Positions 1-9,141 are shown, counted from the first letter of the stretch. The stretch is 64,000 nucleotides of DNA from Flaviaestuariibacter sp. (GCA_025963645.1 JAOQAI010000015.1:62001-126000), one strand, 5' to 3'. The notes: generated by a model not told the origin, from the letters alone. Translations and numbers: made by a program.

Positions 1-2
1 TA

Positions 3-1253
3 GCCATACTTTCCATTGTGATTGCTTTTACGGCAGGAGCTTATCCATCTTTCGTGCTCTCCAATGGAAAAATCATAAAGATCCTGAAGGCAGGCCTTAA
101 GCTAAAAGGCTCCAGTGGGCTACGCAAAACACTTATCATCTTTCAGTTTGTGATCTCGGTGTTTCTTATTGCGGCAACTACGATTATCCTGCAACAGCTT
201 TCGTACATCCAAAACAAGGATTTAGGATATAACAAGGATCAGGTGATCGTATTACCGATGGACAACCGGGTTTTCGAACATTATGATGATGTAAAGGCGG
301 CACTTGCCGGTCATGCCAATATTGTTTCCGTTAGCGGTGCCTATGAGGACCCTACGCATGTCGGCTGGAGCGATGGCGTGAACGAGGGGGCCTATGACGA
401 AACGAAGCGTGTATCGGTTCATGCGATGCCGGTAGATGAAGATTTTATAAAAACGCTCGGGCTAACGATTGTTGCCGGTTCCGGCTTTTCAAAAGCGGAT
501 GTTGCGGCATTCGATACGTCGAACGGCGGCCAAAATCTGCATCATGCCTATATTTTAAATGAATCTGCCGCGAAAGCATTAGGCTGGACACCGGAACAAG
601 CCATTGGTAAAACGGTCACTAAGGGAACCTCCGGTCCCGTAAAAGCGGTAGTCAAAGATTTTCATTTCCGCTCGTTTCACGAAGCCATCAGTCCACTGCT
701 TATATTCCTGGATAAAAGAAATATCCAAACCATTTTCGTAAAAGCCTCCGGAAATATCCCGTCTGTACTGAACCACCTGCAAACCGTGTGGAAGCAACGG
801 GCCGAACGCCCATTCGAGTATCATTTTCTTGATGACGACTTTGATGCCCTTTACCGAACCGAACAACGGACTGCCGGAGTGTTTACGACATTTGCTACGC
901 TGGCTATTTTGCTCGCCTGCCTCGGCTTGTTTGCCTTAACGGCCTATGCCATGGTACAGCGGACAAAGGAAATGGGTATTCGTAAAATACTCGGTGCTAC
1001 CGGTTCCAACATTTTCACGCTGGTATCGAAAGACTTTATGGTCTTGATTTTTATCGCAATGGTTATAGCCATTCCGATAGCGTGGTTTGCCATGAGTAAA
1101 TGGCTGGAGAACTTTGTGTACAGGACGGAAGTGAAATGGTGGGTATTCGGATTGGCAGGTGCCGCAACGCTTGTTATTGCTTTAGTTACTATAGGCCTGC
1201 AAGTGGGTAGAACAGCATGGGCCAACCCAGTAAAGAACCTGCGTACAGAGTGA
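3..1253 (+). CDS. ABC transporter permease, MacB/FtsX family (5' end outside window)
   Basis: This is the C-terminal half of an inner-membrane ABC permease. The frame is open to the left edge, so the true start lies outside the window; the internal GTG at 18 is probably not the start. About 410 residues are visible: a transmembrane helix (around FQFVISVFLIAATTIIL), a roughly 220-residue periplasmic domain, and a terminal FtsX domain with three helices ending in NPVKNLRTE. Bacteroidota members of this family are usually about 800 residues with two FtsX repeats. Its ATPase and a TolC-like protein follow in the same direction, so it probably forms a tripartite exporter for peptides, lipoproteins or toxic compounds. 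The substrate cannot be told from sequence. Confidence 0.9.
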   Translation, partial: AILSIVIAFTAGAYPSFVLSNGKIIKILKAGLKLKGSSGLRKTLIIFQFVISVFLIAATTIILQQLSYIQNKDLGYNKDQVIVLPMDNRVFEHYDDVKAALAGHANIVSVSGAYEDPTHVGWSDGVNEGAYDETKRVSVHAMPVDEDFIKTLGLTIVAGSGFSKADVAAFDTSNGGQNLHHAYILNESAAKALGWTPEQAIGKTVTKGTSGPVKAVVKDFHFRSFHEAISPLLIFLDKRNIQTIFVKASGNIPSVLNHLQTVWKQRAERPFEYHFLDDDFDALYRTEQRTAGVFTTFATLAILLACLGLFALTAYAMVQRTKEMGIRKILGATGSNIFTLVSKDFMVLIFIAMVIAIPIAWFAMSKWLENFVYRTEVKWWVFGLAGAATLVIALVTIGLQVGRTAWANPVKNLRTE

Positions 1254-1288
1254 TTTCTCAAATGGTTAAGCATTAATGATAACTTATT

Positions 1289-1966
1289 ATGATTGAATTA
1301 AAACATGTTTCAAAGTGGTTTTCCATCGGGGGAAGGCCCTCTTTTATTCTGAAGGACATCAACCTGACAATTAACGAAGGCGAGTTTGTCTCTATTATGG
1401 GTCCATCCGGTTCCGGAAAATCAACCCTGCTGAATATTATTGGAATGTTGGACCAGCTAAATGAAGGAAGCTTTTTTTTCGGTGGACTACCGGTGTTTGA
1501 ACTGAAAGAAAAGCAGCGCTCCGAACTCTATAAAAAGAACATCGGCTTTATTTTCCAGGCCTATCACCTGATAGATGAACTGACCGTTTATGAGAATATC
1601 GAAACGCCGCTGCTTTACCAGGATGTAAAATCCGGTGACCGGAAAGCAATGGTGTCGGACATGCTTGACAAATTCAACATCGTCGGTAAAAAGGACCTCT
1701 TTCCCAATCAACTTTCCGGTGGTCAGCAGCAGCTGGTTGGTATTGTGCGGGCATTGATTGCGAAGCCAAAAGTCCTGCTCGCAGATGAACCCACTGGTAA
1801 CCTCAACTCGAAGCAAGGCGAGGAGATCATGGAGCTTTTTCAAAAAATAAATAGGGAAGAAGGGGTCACGATTATCCAAGTGACACACTCGGAGAAGAAC
1901 GCTGAATACAGCAGCCGTATCATTAACCTGTTAGATGGAAGGGTGGCCTCGATCGCCCGTCTATAA
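1289..1966 (+). CDS. ABC transporter ATP-binding protein (MacB/LolD-like)
   Basis: This 225-residue protein is the cytoplasmic ATPase that powers the permease encoded just upstream. It has a Walker A motif (GPSGSGKS, about residues 39-46), a Q-loop (FIFQAYHL), an ABC signature (LSGGQQQ) and a Walker B (VLLADEPTGNL). The signature is followed by LVGIVRAL instead of the common RVAIARAL, a mild deviation. Length and layout match the LolD/MacB-type subfamily, which pairs with FtsX permeases. It lies 35 nt after the permease and runs into the outer-membrane gene, so the three are very likely one operon. Confidence 0.93.
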   Translation: MIELKHVSKWFSIGGRPSFILKDINLTINEGEFVSIMGPSGSGKSTLLNIIGMLDQLNEGSFFFGGLPVFELKEKQRSELYKKNIGFIFQAYHLIDELTVYENIETPLLYQDVKSGDRKAMVSDMLDKFNIVGKKDLFPNQLSGGQQQLVGIVRALIAKPKVLLADEPTGNLNSKQGEEIMELFQKINREEGVTIIQVTHSEKNAEYSSRIINLLDGRVASIARL

Positions 1967-1979
1967 AATCTCATTAATC

Positions 1980-3302
1980 ATGTTTCGTCTTTTTAGTTTT
2001 TGCTTTTTCTTTTTCGCTGGCGCAGTCCAGGCGCAGACCTATACGTTACAACAGTGTATTGATACGGCGCTCGCAAATAATATTGGGGTGCAACAAGCCG
2101 GGTTATTAACGCAAAGTGCCGGCGTACAGCTAAGCCAGTCGAAGTTTAACCGCCTGCCCGACCTGAGCGCCGATGTCTTTCATGGATTGAGTCAGGGACG
2201 TAGCATTGATCCCAATTCCAATAGTTACGTAAATCAAAGCCTGAATTATGCCAGCTATGGTGTAAACAGTGGTATCACGGTTTTTTATGGCGGTACCCTG
2301 CGCAATACGATCAAGCAGAATGCCGCTTCTTTTGAAGCTTCAGGACTTGAAACACAGCAGGCAAAGGACAACCTTGTGCTAAATGTCATCATTACTTACC
2401 TTCAGGTATTAAATGGAGAGGACCTGGTGCGTTCATCAGCGCAGCAAGCCGAATTGAGCCAGAAGGCAATAGACCGGCTGCAGGTACTCGACAACCAGGG
2501 CGCTATAAAACCTTCTGAACTTTCGGATCTGAAGGGCCAACTTATGAATGATCAATTGGCCGTTGCCACTGCACGAAATGTGCTGGAAACTGCCAAGTTG
2601 AACCTGGCGCAGCTAATGAACAAACCTTACACAAAAGAGCTGACGGTGCAACGCATTGCCTTGGAAGAAATAGCTGCGGAATACAAGAACACGCCTTCAG
2701 GAGTTTACCAAAACGCCCTGCAGCAATTTGCTCAAATAAAGGCGGTGGAATTTCGCAAACAAAGTGCTGAGTACGGGGTAAAGGCCGCAAAGGGTAACTT
2801 CTATCCGAGTGTTTCAATAGGTGGGGGACTGGCAACCAACTACTCCAGCCTTGCACAGAATGCCTCCGGAAAGATTCCTTACAACGGTCAATTGAAGAAT
2901 AACATTTCTACTTCTGTAGGCGTTGGATTGTCCATACCCATCTTCAGCCGGATGCAGGTCCGCAACCGCGTTCGGCAGGCTGATATACTTTGGAACAACA
3001 GCAAACTGCAGGAAGACCTGACCAAAGTAACGGTGCGCCAGCAAATTGAACAGGCATACCTGAACATGACCAATGCTTACGAGCGATACACTTTACTTCA
3101 ATCGCAAGTAGCCGCCTATACGCAATCCTTTAAGGCAGCGGAAGTACGTTATGCTTCCGGTGTGGGCACGTCTTATGACTACCTCATCGCCAAGGACCGT
3201 ATGGACCGGGCAAACATCAACCTGATTGGGGCGCAATATGATTATGTATTACGGAAGAAGGTTTTGGATTATTATGGCCAGTCATTAATTGATAGTAAAT
3301 AG
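1980..3302 (+). CDS. TolC family outer membrane efflux protein
   Basis: This is an outer-membrane channel of the TolC/OEP family, about 440 residues. The frame is open further upstream, to 1935, but I chose the ATG at 1980 because it begins a clear signal peptide (MFRLFSFCFFFFAGAVQAQ). The mature part starts with the typical YTLQQCIDTALANNIGV. Two OEP repeats are visible, including a coiled-coil stretch near residues 150-215 and a conserved C-terminal helix ending YDYVLRKKVLDYYG. With the ABC permease and ATPase just upstream it would complete an exporter across both membranes. No membrane-fusion protein is seen in the window; it may lie to the left. Confidence 0.9.
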   Translation: MFRLFSFCFFFFAGAVQAQTYTLQQCIDTALANNIGVQQAGLLTQSAGVQLSQSKFNRLPDLSADVFHGLSQGRSIDPNSNSYVNQSLNYASYGVNSGITVFYGGTLRNTIKQNAASFEASGLETQQAKDNLVLNVIITYLQVLNGEDLVRSSAQQAELSQKAIDRLQVLDNQGAIKPSELSDLKGQLMNDQLAVATARNVLETAKLNLAQLMNKPYTKELTVQRIALEEIAAEYKNTPSGVYQNALQQFAQIKAVEFRKQSAEYGVKAAKGNFYPSVSIGGGLATNYSSLAQNASGKIPYNGQLKNNISTSVGVGLSIPIFSRMQVRNRVRQADILWNNSKLQEDLTKVTVRQQIEQAYLNMTNAYERYTLLQSQVAAYTQSFKAAEVRYASGVGTSYDYLIAKDRMDRANINLIGAQYDYVLRKKVLDYYGQSLIDSK

Positions 3303-3410
3303 TGAGTATAGCGTTAGCAAGTCGTTTACTGTTGAAATCATCGAGAACAACACACTCTTATACATCGAGTTTTCTTGCACTTTTCTGCACAAATTGCGAC
3401 TTGGCAAAGT

Positions 3411-3728
3411 AGGCTGTGAACTGCTTCAAAAATATACCGATGATCCGCATTTGAAGCGAAGAAACCAGTTATTCCCAGAATTTCCAATCAAAAGCTGAAT
3501 GAATATTTACGGGCGATAGCAGAATTTGTGAAATCCAAAAGTATACAGCTTTTCACATGGCTCGCCACACCTTTGCTACAACCGTGACTCTCGCTAATTG
3601 CGTTCCCATTGAAACAGTAAGCAAAATGACATACTAAGCTATCCACTACCCAGATTTACGCGCGGGTTCTAGAAAGAAAAGTGAGTAACGATATCGCATA
3701 ATTGAGGCAAAGATTAGAAAAGTGCTAG
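3411..3728 (+). pseudogene. Tyrosine recombinase (integrase) C-terminal remnant, multiply frameshifted
   Basis: This is the decayed C-terminal catalytic domain of a Bacteroidota tyrosine recombinase. Reading across frames gives, in order: ELLQKYTDDP; then, shifted, NQKLNEYLRAIAEF; then, shifted, FHMARHTFATTVTLANCVPI ending in ETVSKM; then, shifted, HTKLSTTQIYARVLERKVSN and DIA-stop-LRQRLEKC. The conserved ARHTFATT box and the catalytic-tyrosine segment (TQIYARV) are both present. At least three frameshifts and one internal stop make it non-functional, and the N-terminal part is not recognisable. It sits between a resident transport operon and the conjugative element, so it is probably a scar of an integration event here. 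Confidence 0.8.
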
Positions 3729-4000
3729 CTCCTAAAGGCCTTCACTTGCTACCCTATTTTTTAATACGTCCCCGGGTACAGACACCGATTCTTTGAAGGG
3801 TGAACTAGCAGTAGGCAAAATTGGTAATGATGGGACAAGAGATAAGGTTCACATCTGAAATACCGGCATCAATTTAAACCTGGTTACCGGGATTGAAGAC
3901 AATTGTATTTGAGAAAGGTTGCTTATTCTTCTACTAAGCATTGCGTTTAACGGATTGGTTTCTGTGAATTTATGTATATGCATAACTCGCCAAAACTATG
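3729..4000. other. Intergenic, no gene seen
   Basis: About 270 nt between the integrase remnant and the promoter region of the ATPase gene. No reading frame or RNA gene could be supported on either strand. It is probably more decayed junction sequence. Confidence 0.5.
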
Positions 4001-4008
4001 TAAATTTG
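4001..4008 (+). promoter_or_regulatory. Candidate Bacteroidota -7 box with CGCCA/TGGCG half-sites around it
   Basis: TAAATTTG at this site fits the Bacteroidota TAnnTTTG consensus and lies 118 nt before the ATPase start. Around it are three half-sites: CGCCA near 3989, TGGCG near 4017 and CGCCA near 4043, spaced about 26-28 nt apart in alternating orientation, which suggests an operator. A 22-codon frame (ATG at 4016, beginning MAEYDKNILRQ) lies in between and may be a leader or a gene remnant. No good -33 box was seen, so confidence is limited. Confidence 0.35.
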
Positions 4009-4125
4009 TATACTTATGGCGGAATATGATAAAAATATACTTCGCCAGAACTTTAGGTTATATGACTACCGTGGCAAGGTATAGTAACTTGACAGTTGGA
4101 AGGCAAGAAGTAAAACAAGGTGATT

Positions 4126-5559
4126 ATGGCAGAAATAATTGGCCGTAGGGAAGAAAAAGCAGTCCTGCAAAGTGCTGTTGCCTCTAAAGAAGCAGAACTT
4201 GTTGCTATCTATGGAAGACGGCGCATTGGTAAAACTTACCTCATCCGGAATTATTATGAAGACCGCATAGCTTTTGAGCTTACAGGCATGAATAATGGTA
4301 GTCTGAAAGCCCAGTTACTTCAATTTAGCAAGGCCCTGCAACAGGCGACGCGTAGCCCCCTTGCACTGACTCCACCCCAGAGTTGGGTTAGTGCATTTAC
4401 AGCACTGGAACAGGTGCTGGGAAAGGCAAGCAAAAAGAAAAAGTGGGTTTTATTCTTCGATGAGTTTCCCTGGCTAAATAGCAGGAAGTCTGGCTTCCTC
4501 GAAGCTTTTGATCATTTTTGGAATACATGGGCGAGCCGTCAACCCAATCTTATCGTGGTAATCTGTGGTTCTGCCGCCTCCTGGATGATTAATAATGTTG
4601 TCAATGCCAAAGGTGGGCTTCATAACCGGATTACCCGGTCTATCCGCCTATTGCCCTTTAGCCTCTCTGAAACAAAAGCCTATATAAACAGTCTTTCGGT
4701 TAATTTGGATCACTACCAAATCCTGCAGCTTTATATGGCATTTGGCGGGGTCCCGCATTATCTGCGAAATGTTGAAAGAGGACGGAGCGCTACCCAACTG
4801 ATTAATAAGATTTGTTTCACCGGCACCGGGGCTTTACGAGATGAATTCACTAACCTGTACCAATCTTTATTTGAGTCTGCAGGCAATCATATTAAAACGG
4901 TAAAAGCACTTTCTAAAACACCCAAAGGATTGACCCGGCAGGAAATTATTGACGTTTGCGGGTTTAGTTCCGGGGGAGGAACAAGCGATATGCTAAACGA
5001 ACTGGAGCAATCCGGTTTTATCCTCTCAGCGATTCCTTATAATAAAACATTCCGGGAGTCTATTTATCGGCTAACAGACGAATTTTCGCTTTTTTATTTG
5101 CGTTTCATGGATGGCGTAAAAATCACTGGTAATGATATGTGGTCTCTGCTCAGCACTACCAATACCTACAAGGTTTGGTGCGGAATGAGTTTTGAGGCGA
5201 TTTGTTTAAAACATATCCCTCAAATTAAACAAGCCCTTAGTATCGGTGGTGTACACTCAGAGGAAAGCCCTTGGAGATATGGTGGGACAAAAGGAGAAAG
5301 TGGCGCACAGATTGACTTACTGATTGATCGTGCTGACCGGACTGTAAACATTTGTGAAATGAAATTTTATACCAGTCAATTTACTATAGACAAAGCTTAT
5401 GCAACAGAGCTGGAACGTAAACTACAAGTCTTCCAGGAACAAACGAAGACTAAAAAGTCTCTTTTTCTAACCTTCCTCACCACTTATGGGGTAAAAAAGA
5501 ACGAGTATGCCGCCCGCCTGATTCATAATGAGCTCACTATGGATATATTCTTTCCTTAA
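4126..5559 (+). CDS. Archaeal-type ATPase (PF01637-like) with DUF234/nuclease-like C-terminus
   Basis: This is a cytoplasmic P-loop ATPase of the archaeal ATPase family, 478 residues. I preferred ATG 4126 to GTG 4120. The Walker A is YGRRRIGKT (about residues 29-37) and the Walker B is VLFFDEFPW (about 106-114), followed by a sensor-like segment (VVICGSAASWM). A winged-helix-like region lies near 270-330. The C-terminus carries GAQIDLLIDR and ICEMKFY, the D and E-x-K pattern of a PD-(D/E)xK fold, as seen in the DUF234 part of this family. The cellular role of these ATPases is unknown. It stands alone, with its own putative promoter, between the integrase remnant and the conjugation operon. 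Confidence 0.85.
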   Translation: MAEIIGRREEKAVLQSAVASKEAELVAIYGRRRIGKTYLIRNYYEDRIAFELTGMNNGSLKAQLLQFSKALQQATRSPLALTPPQSWVSAFTALEQVLGKASKKKKWVLFFDEFPWLNSRKSGFLEAFDHFWNTWASRQPNLIVVICGSAASWMINNVVNAKGGLHNRITRSIRLLPFSLSETKAYINSLSVNLDHYQILQLYMAFGGVPHYLRNVERGRSATQLINKICFTGTGALRDEFTNLYQSLFESAGNHIKTVKALSKTPKGLTRQEIIDVCGFSSGGGTSDMLNELEQSGFILSAIPYNKTFRESIYRLTDEFSLFYLRFMDGVKITGNDMWSLLSTTNTYKVWCGMSFEAICLKHIPQIKQALSIGGVHSEESPWRYGGTKGESGAQIDLLIDRADRTVNICEMKFYTSQFTIDKAYATELERKLQVFQEQTKTKKSLFLTFLTTYGVKKNEYAARLIHNELTMDIFFP

Positions 5560-5636
5560 AAGAGGCAAGCCAGAATTAAATGGATAACCTGGCAAGTTCC
5601 CTGTTTTGCGGAAGCGATAGTAACAGCCTGCTTGGG

Positions 5637-5954
5637 TTAGGAGGGGTAACCGTGATCGTTCTTATCCCCGGTAAAATAAACTGCACTTCCTTGAAAATGA
5701 TTGTAGGAAGGGTGGTATCGAATGTATCCATAGGTATGTAACTCCCGGATTGCTTTATGATAAGTCGCGGTGCCGGAAATCTTGCAGAAAGGCATCACCT
5801 GGTGACTGAATACACAAAACGGATATCCGCCCATTTGCTGCCACAATAAGAGCAAGGCGGCATAAAGGCTGATATGAACCGGGCTAATCCGGGGATCTTC
5901 CTTTGCTGCGGACAAGAAGGAACTCATTAATTTGATGGTATCTATCATTGCCAT
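5637..5954 (-). CDS. Small conserved protein of Bacteroidota conjugative elements
   Basis: This 105-residue protein has no function I can name. The open frame extends upstream to 6059, but that part overlaps the helix-turn-helix gene; the ATG at 5954 lies 4 nt after that gene's stop and gives MAMIDTIKLMSSFLSAAKED. The rest (SLYAALLLLW, YHKAIRELHTYGYIRYHPS) looks like a winged-helix or replication-initiation-type DNA-binding fold, as in small regulators often placed at this end of conjugative transposons. It is the last gene of the minus-strand block. Confidence 0.65.
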   Translation of the reverse strand: MAMIDTIKLMSSFLSAAKEDPRISPVHISLYAALLLLWQQMGGYPFCVFSHQVMPFCKISGTATYHKAIRELHTYGYIRYHPSYNHFQGSAVYFTGDKNDHGYPS

Positions 5955-5958
5955 GTTT

Positions 5959-6225
5959 TTAATGTTGCTGAATGCCTCGCTCCAGCAAGGTTTCGATATC
6001 CTCGTATTTGTAAAACAGGATGCCCCCAACGCGGGTGTAATTGACAAGCCCCCGGTCACGAAGATTTTGTAAGGTGTTCGGCGATATTTTCAGGAGCCTT
6101 CGAACGTCAATTGATTTTAGCCAGGGTTTTTGAGGCTCCGGTTTTACGATGAGCCTTTGCAGATCCTTCAGCAGTTCCCGGCGAAATTGCTCCAGGTCTT
6201 CCCGCGTGATAATTTCTACAGACAT
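5959..6225 (-). CDS. Helix-turn-helix (excisionase/MerR-like, HTH_17) protein
   Basis: An 88-residue DNA-binding protein. Residues 35-85 form the HTH_17 pattern: WLKSIDVRRLLKISPNTLQ, then LRDRGLVNYTRVGGILFYK, then the terminal helix EDIETLLERG. This family includes excisionases and small regulators of Bacteroidota mobile elements. It likely controls excision or transfer genes. It is followed 4 nt later by the small conserved gene and lies at the edge of the element where regulatory genes are usual, although no intact integrase is adjacent. Confidence 0.85.
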   Translation of the reverse strand: MSVEIITREDLEQFRRELLKDLQRLIVKPEPQKPWLKSIDVRRLLKISPNTLQNLRDRGLVNYTRVGGILFYKYEDIETLLERGIQQH

Positions 6226-6278
6226 AACACTCTATTTCTTGTTCACAAATTCTATTAAGTCCGTTGTGCCTAAGCGCC

Positions 6279-7085
6279 CTATACAGGGCGCTGCTTTTTA
6301 GAGGCGTTTCTCTTTTTGCCGCCCTCTTCGCCAGAGGGAGTGGACTTGGCTTTTTGAGTCTTCGCCTTTTCGTGTTCTTGCTTTATGGTAACTCCTTCCT
6401 TCGTGCCCTCCTGGCCCACCTCCTTTCCATTGATGATGCGCCGGCCGTTTGGTTCATAGAGGTTGAGGGATTTAAACTGGGGCGCTGCTTCAAGAAATAC
6501 CGGCTTTGATCCTACTTCCGTCAGCAGGGTTACCGCCTGGCGATTACCCCGCTCCAGGGATCTGACAAGGCTGTCCCTGTCCTCTGGCTTTTGAAGCTCC
6601 TTAAAGGCGTGTTTATCCAAGGTCTTTTCCAGATCAAACCCGTAGGCCTCGTGAAACTGCTTCATCCGGTAGTTTCCGCCTGCTTCGGTTTGTTTGAAAT
6701 CCAGCTGCACCCAGGCACGGGATCCTTCCCCTTCCTTGTTCGCCAGGTCTTTATGGACCGCCCTTCCAGAGAGGAGGTTATAGCCTTCTTTAAGGGTGAT
6801 GTTGTCCTGCTTCGCTGAAATATAAAAAGACTGCTTCAGGGGCTCTGCCAGCTTTTCGTTCTTTAGCGCCAGGTCATAGCGGTTAAAAAAATACATGTCG
6901 CTTTCGGAAGAGCGCCTGAAGTGTAGGGTGGCTTCCGTTTTATCCGTACCGAAGGAGGACTCATGACGGAGGGTAAATTCCGGTGCGCCATGCATTAGTT
7001 TCTCTTTCAGGGTCTCTGCGAGCCCGTCGCCAAAGCCGGTGTATTTAATCTGGTCGGCGAGAAACTCATAATTCTTTTCGTTCAT
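6279..7085 (-). CDS. DUF3945/DUF4099-like conjugative element protein
   Basis: This 268-residue cytoplasmic protein resembles a family common in Bacteroidota conjugative elements. It begins MNEKNYEFLADQIKYTGFG and carries the family-like LHFRRSSESDMYFFNRYDLA segment, then ISAKQDNITLKEGYNLLSGR. The last 60 residues are a charged, disordered tail rich in K, E and G. No catalytic motif is seen. Its place just downstream of traN in the same orientation suggests co-transcription with the transfer genes. The function is not known to me. Confidence 0.7.
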   Translation of the reverse strand: MNEKNYEFLADQIKYTGFGDGLAETLKEKLMHGAPEFTLRHESSFGTDKTEATLHFRRSSESDMYFFNRYDLALKNEKLAEPLKQSFYISAKQDNITLKEGYNLLSGRAVHKDLANKEGEGSRAWVQLDFKQTEAGGNYRMKQFHEAYGFDLEKTLDKHAFKELQKPEDRDSLVRSLERGNRQAVTLLTEVGSKPVFLEAAPQFKSLNLYEPNGRRIINGKEVGQEGTKEGVTIKQEHEKAKTQKAKSTPSGEEGGKKRNASKKQRPV

Positions 7086-7112
7086 AACAAAAGGTTTAAA
7101 AGTTAATAGATA

Positions 7113-7880
7113 TTATTGCTGTTCCGCTAAAAGTTTTGCCTTGAACAGGTGCCGGTTGGCAACTCTTACCAGGAGATGCCTTCCGCCTGATTTTTCCAGG
7201 ACTTCTATTCCGAAATATTTGGCATCCGGTACCGTAAATTTTTCCAGCGCCACCACCGTTGTCAGTTCACTGTGACCGCGAACGGTTTGCACCGGCAGCG
7301 CCCATCTTAGGGGCGTAAGCACCCGTTCCTGCCGGGCGGTCCGTTTGGCTTTTTTCTGATCTCTGATATAGAAGCGAAGGGCATCCACCTCGTAGTCGAT
7401 GGAAGTCGAATTTTTAAAATGCAGCTGGTAGAACAGCGTATTTCCCCGGACATAAATCCCCTGAACCTGCAGCCGTATCCCCCCGCTTTTCCCCTTTAAT
7501 GAGTGCAATAATGGAGGTGCATTCAAGAGGCTTTTTACTGTTCGGTCCAGGGATTCTTCTCTCAATGCCGGAATGGTATAGACCCATTCCCTGGGCAGTG
7601 TGTCATACGATACCGAGAAGCTATAAAGACTACCATCGGCTGTAATTACACTGAGGTTGGTTTTAGCGAGGGCGGAGCTTGCGGCTTTGGCGAGCAGGAT
7701 ATGGGAAGCTTCCTTAACCCGCAGTACGAGGACTTCTTTTGATCCGCGGTCGACATGAACAATAGGGGAGGGAAACACCAGGCTTGTCGTTTTATCCGCT
7801 GCCAGCTGGATCGCAGGGTGTTGCGCGCCGGCGCTTGCAAAAAAAAGGAATGCTACCAGATTACAATAGATCGGTTTCAT
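7113..7880 (-). CDS. traN: Conjugative transposon protein TraN (DUF4138)
   Basis: A 255-residue secreted or periplasmic component of the mating apparatus. It has a signal peptide (MKPIYCNLVAFLFFASAGAQ) followed by the TraN-type N-terminus KTTSLVFPSPIVHVDRGSKE. The downstream beta-rich part includes GIYVRGNTLFYQLHFKNSTS and YEVDALRFYIRD, characteristic of DUF4138. By analogy TraN is VirB9-like and forms part of the outer-membrane core with TraM. It lies 11 nt after traM, so the two are translationally close. Confidence 0.9.
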   Translation of the reverse strand: MKPIYCNLVAFLFFASAGAQHPAIQLAADKTTSLVFPSPIVHVDRGSKEVLVLRVKEASHILLAKAASSALAKTNLSVITADGSLYSFSVSYDTLPREWVYTIPALREESLDRTVKSLLNAPPLLHSLKGKSGGIRLQVQGIYVRGNTLFYQLHFKNSTSIDYEVDALRFYIRDQKKAKRTARQERVLTPLRWALPVQTVRGHSELTTVVALEKFTVPDAKYFGIEVLEKSGGRHLLVRVANRHLFKAKLLAEQQ

Positions 7881-7891
7881 GGGTTTTGTGT

Positions 7892-9136
7892 TTAGTTAAA
7901 TGAATTTTTTTTGTTTTTGAGAAAGACCTTGTACCCCGCTTTTACCGTGATCCGTACCCCTTTGGTTTTCTTTCCCAGGATTTTTTTAACGGTGCTTAGG
8001 CCGGCACTGGCAGCCTGGGCTTTGAGCGAAGGGTCCATGATGCCGATGTCTATGTCCTGAACCGCATCGTCAGCAGATGTCTTCATGGCTTCGCCTGTCA
8101 TAGCGCCGGGTATGTACAAGCCCCGCAATCCGTCGAGGTCATAGACTTCCATGTCCACCGGAAGAATCGATCCGCCATACTGGATGGAAGCGACGGTCAT
8201 TTCCGCACGCTCACCATTTAAGTTAGTCACGCTGAATACAAAACTTCCTTTTGGAATAGTGTATTCGCCGACATGCAAGTCCTGCAGGAGACGCAGTTTG
8301 GCTATACTACCGCTAAGCAGGGTTTGCGTGCCATGTACCACTGCTTCAATCGTTCCTTTGTCGCTCCCTTCCCCGGTTCCTTCCTCCGTACCATAGAATA
8401 CATCGGGTTGCTTTTTTTCGGCACCGCCGCCGAGCAGCGAACTGTATGTCTGGGAGCCGTCCGGGTTGACCGGAAAGGCCTCCTTTACCTTCTTACCAGC
8501 GGTACTTTTGAGCCGCTCCCGAACGCGCTCGGGATGCTGGATGTCCAGTATTTTATCCATCATGCTCTTGAGGTTTTCCAGTTCGGGATCGGGCTCCGCA
8601 CCCGATGCACTTTGGGAACGCATCACCCTTTCGAGTTGCTCCAGGTAGTTTTTGTCCATTCCCGCTTCGCCATGAGGGGGAACAGCAGGCACGGCCTTTG
8701 GGTGTGGCTGTTGTGAAGTCACCAGGTGACGGTTCAACTCATCGATTTTCCGGTAGATTTTTTCTTCGTTGGGATCGCGGTAAGCTCCTGGAGTAGGACT
8801 CCCCGGCGGCGCTGCAAAAGGATAATCACTTTGGGAGGGGTGAAAGGTATCCCCACCCGGCTTTAAAGGCTGTAGCAAGGTGCTGTCTCTTCCGTTTTGC
8901 AGGGCTGCACGCTGGGCAGCGTCATAAAAGCTCATTTTGTTTTCTCCTTCCTCCTCTTTGAGCCGCGCCGGTGGCAGGTTCATATTAAGACCGGCGACCG
9001 GCGATTCAGCGGGCGCTGCCTGCCCCTTACCGCCACCCATTGCCCAGAAAGCCATTGTTAGAAAAGGAATAACCAGGACCGGTAACAGGAGCAGTGCTTT
9101 GCGTTTTCGCGCATCTGGTGAATGATTGTTTTTCAT
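7892..9136 (-). CDS. traM: Conjugative transposon protein TraM (VirB10-like)
   Basis: A 414-residue VirB10-like channel protein. One N-terminal transmembrane helix (KALLLLPVLVIPFLTMAFWAM, about 13-33) is followed by a long proline- and charge-rich periplasmic stretch (about 40-240). The C-terminal domain contains IEAVVHGTQTLLSGSIAKLR and YTIPKGSFVFSVT, the typical TraM/VirB10 beta-barrel segment. It bridges the inner-membrane complex and TraN. It is tightly packed between the small membrane protein gene (5 nt) and traN. Confidence 0.92.
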   Translation of the reverse strand: MKNNHSPDARKRKALLLLPVLVIPFLTMAFWAMGGGKGQAAPAESPVAGLNMNLPPARLKEEEGENKMSFYDAAQRAALQNGRDSTLLQPLKPGGDTFHPSQSDYPFAAPPGSPTPGAYRDPNEEKIYRKIDELNRHLVTSQQPHPKAVPAVPPHGEAGMDKNYLEQLERVMRSQSASGAEPDPELENLKSMMDKILDIQHPERVRERLKSTAGKKVKEAFPVNPDGSQTYSSLLGGGAEKKQPDVFYGTEEGTGEGSDKGTIEAVVHGTQTLLSGSIAKLRLLQDLHVGEYTIPKGSFVFSVTNLNGERAEMTVASIQYGGSILPVDMEVYDLDGLRGLYIPGAMTGEAMKTSADDAVQDIDIGIMDPSLKAQAASAGLSTVKKILGKKTKGVRITVKAGYKVFLKNKKNSFN

Positions 9137-9141
9137 GATGT

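Noticed and set aside
3289-3498. A 69-residue reading frame after the TolC-like gene
   Set aside because: Its C-terminal part aligns in sense with the integrase remnant, which continues in another frame; it is part of the pseudogene and not a separate gene.
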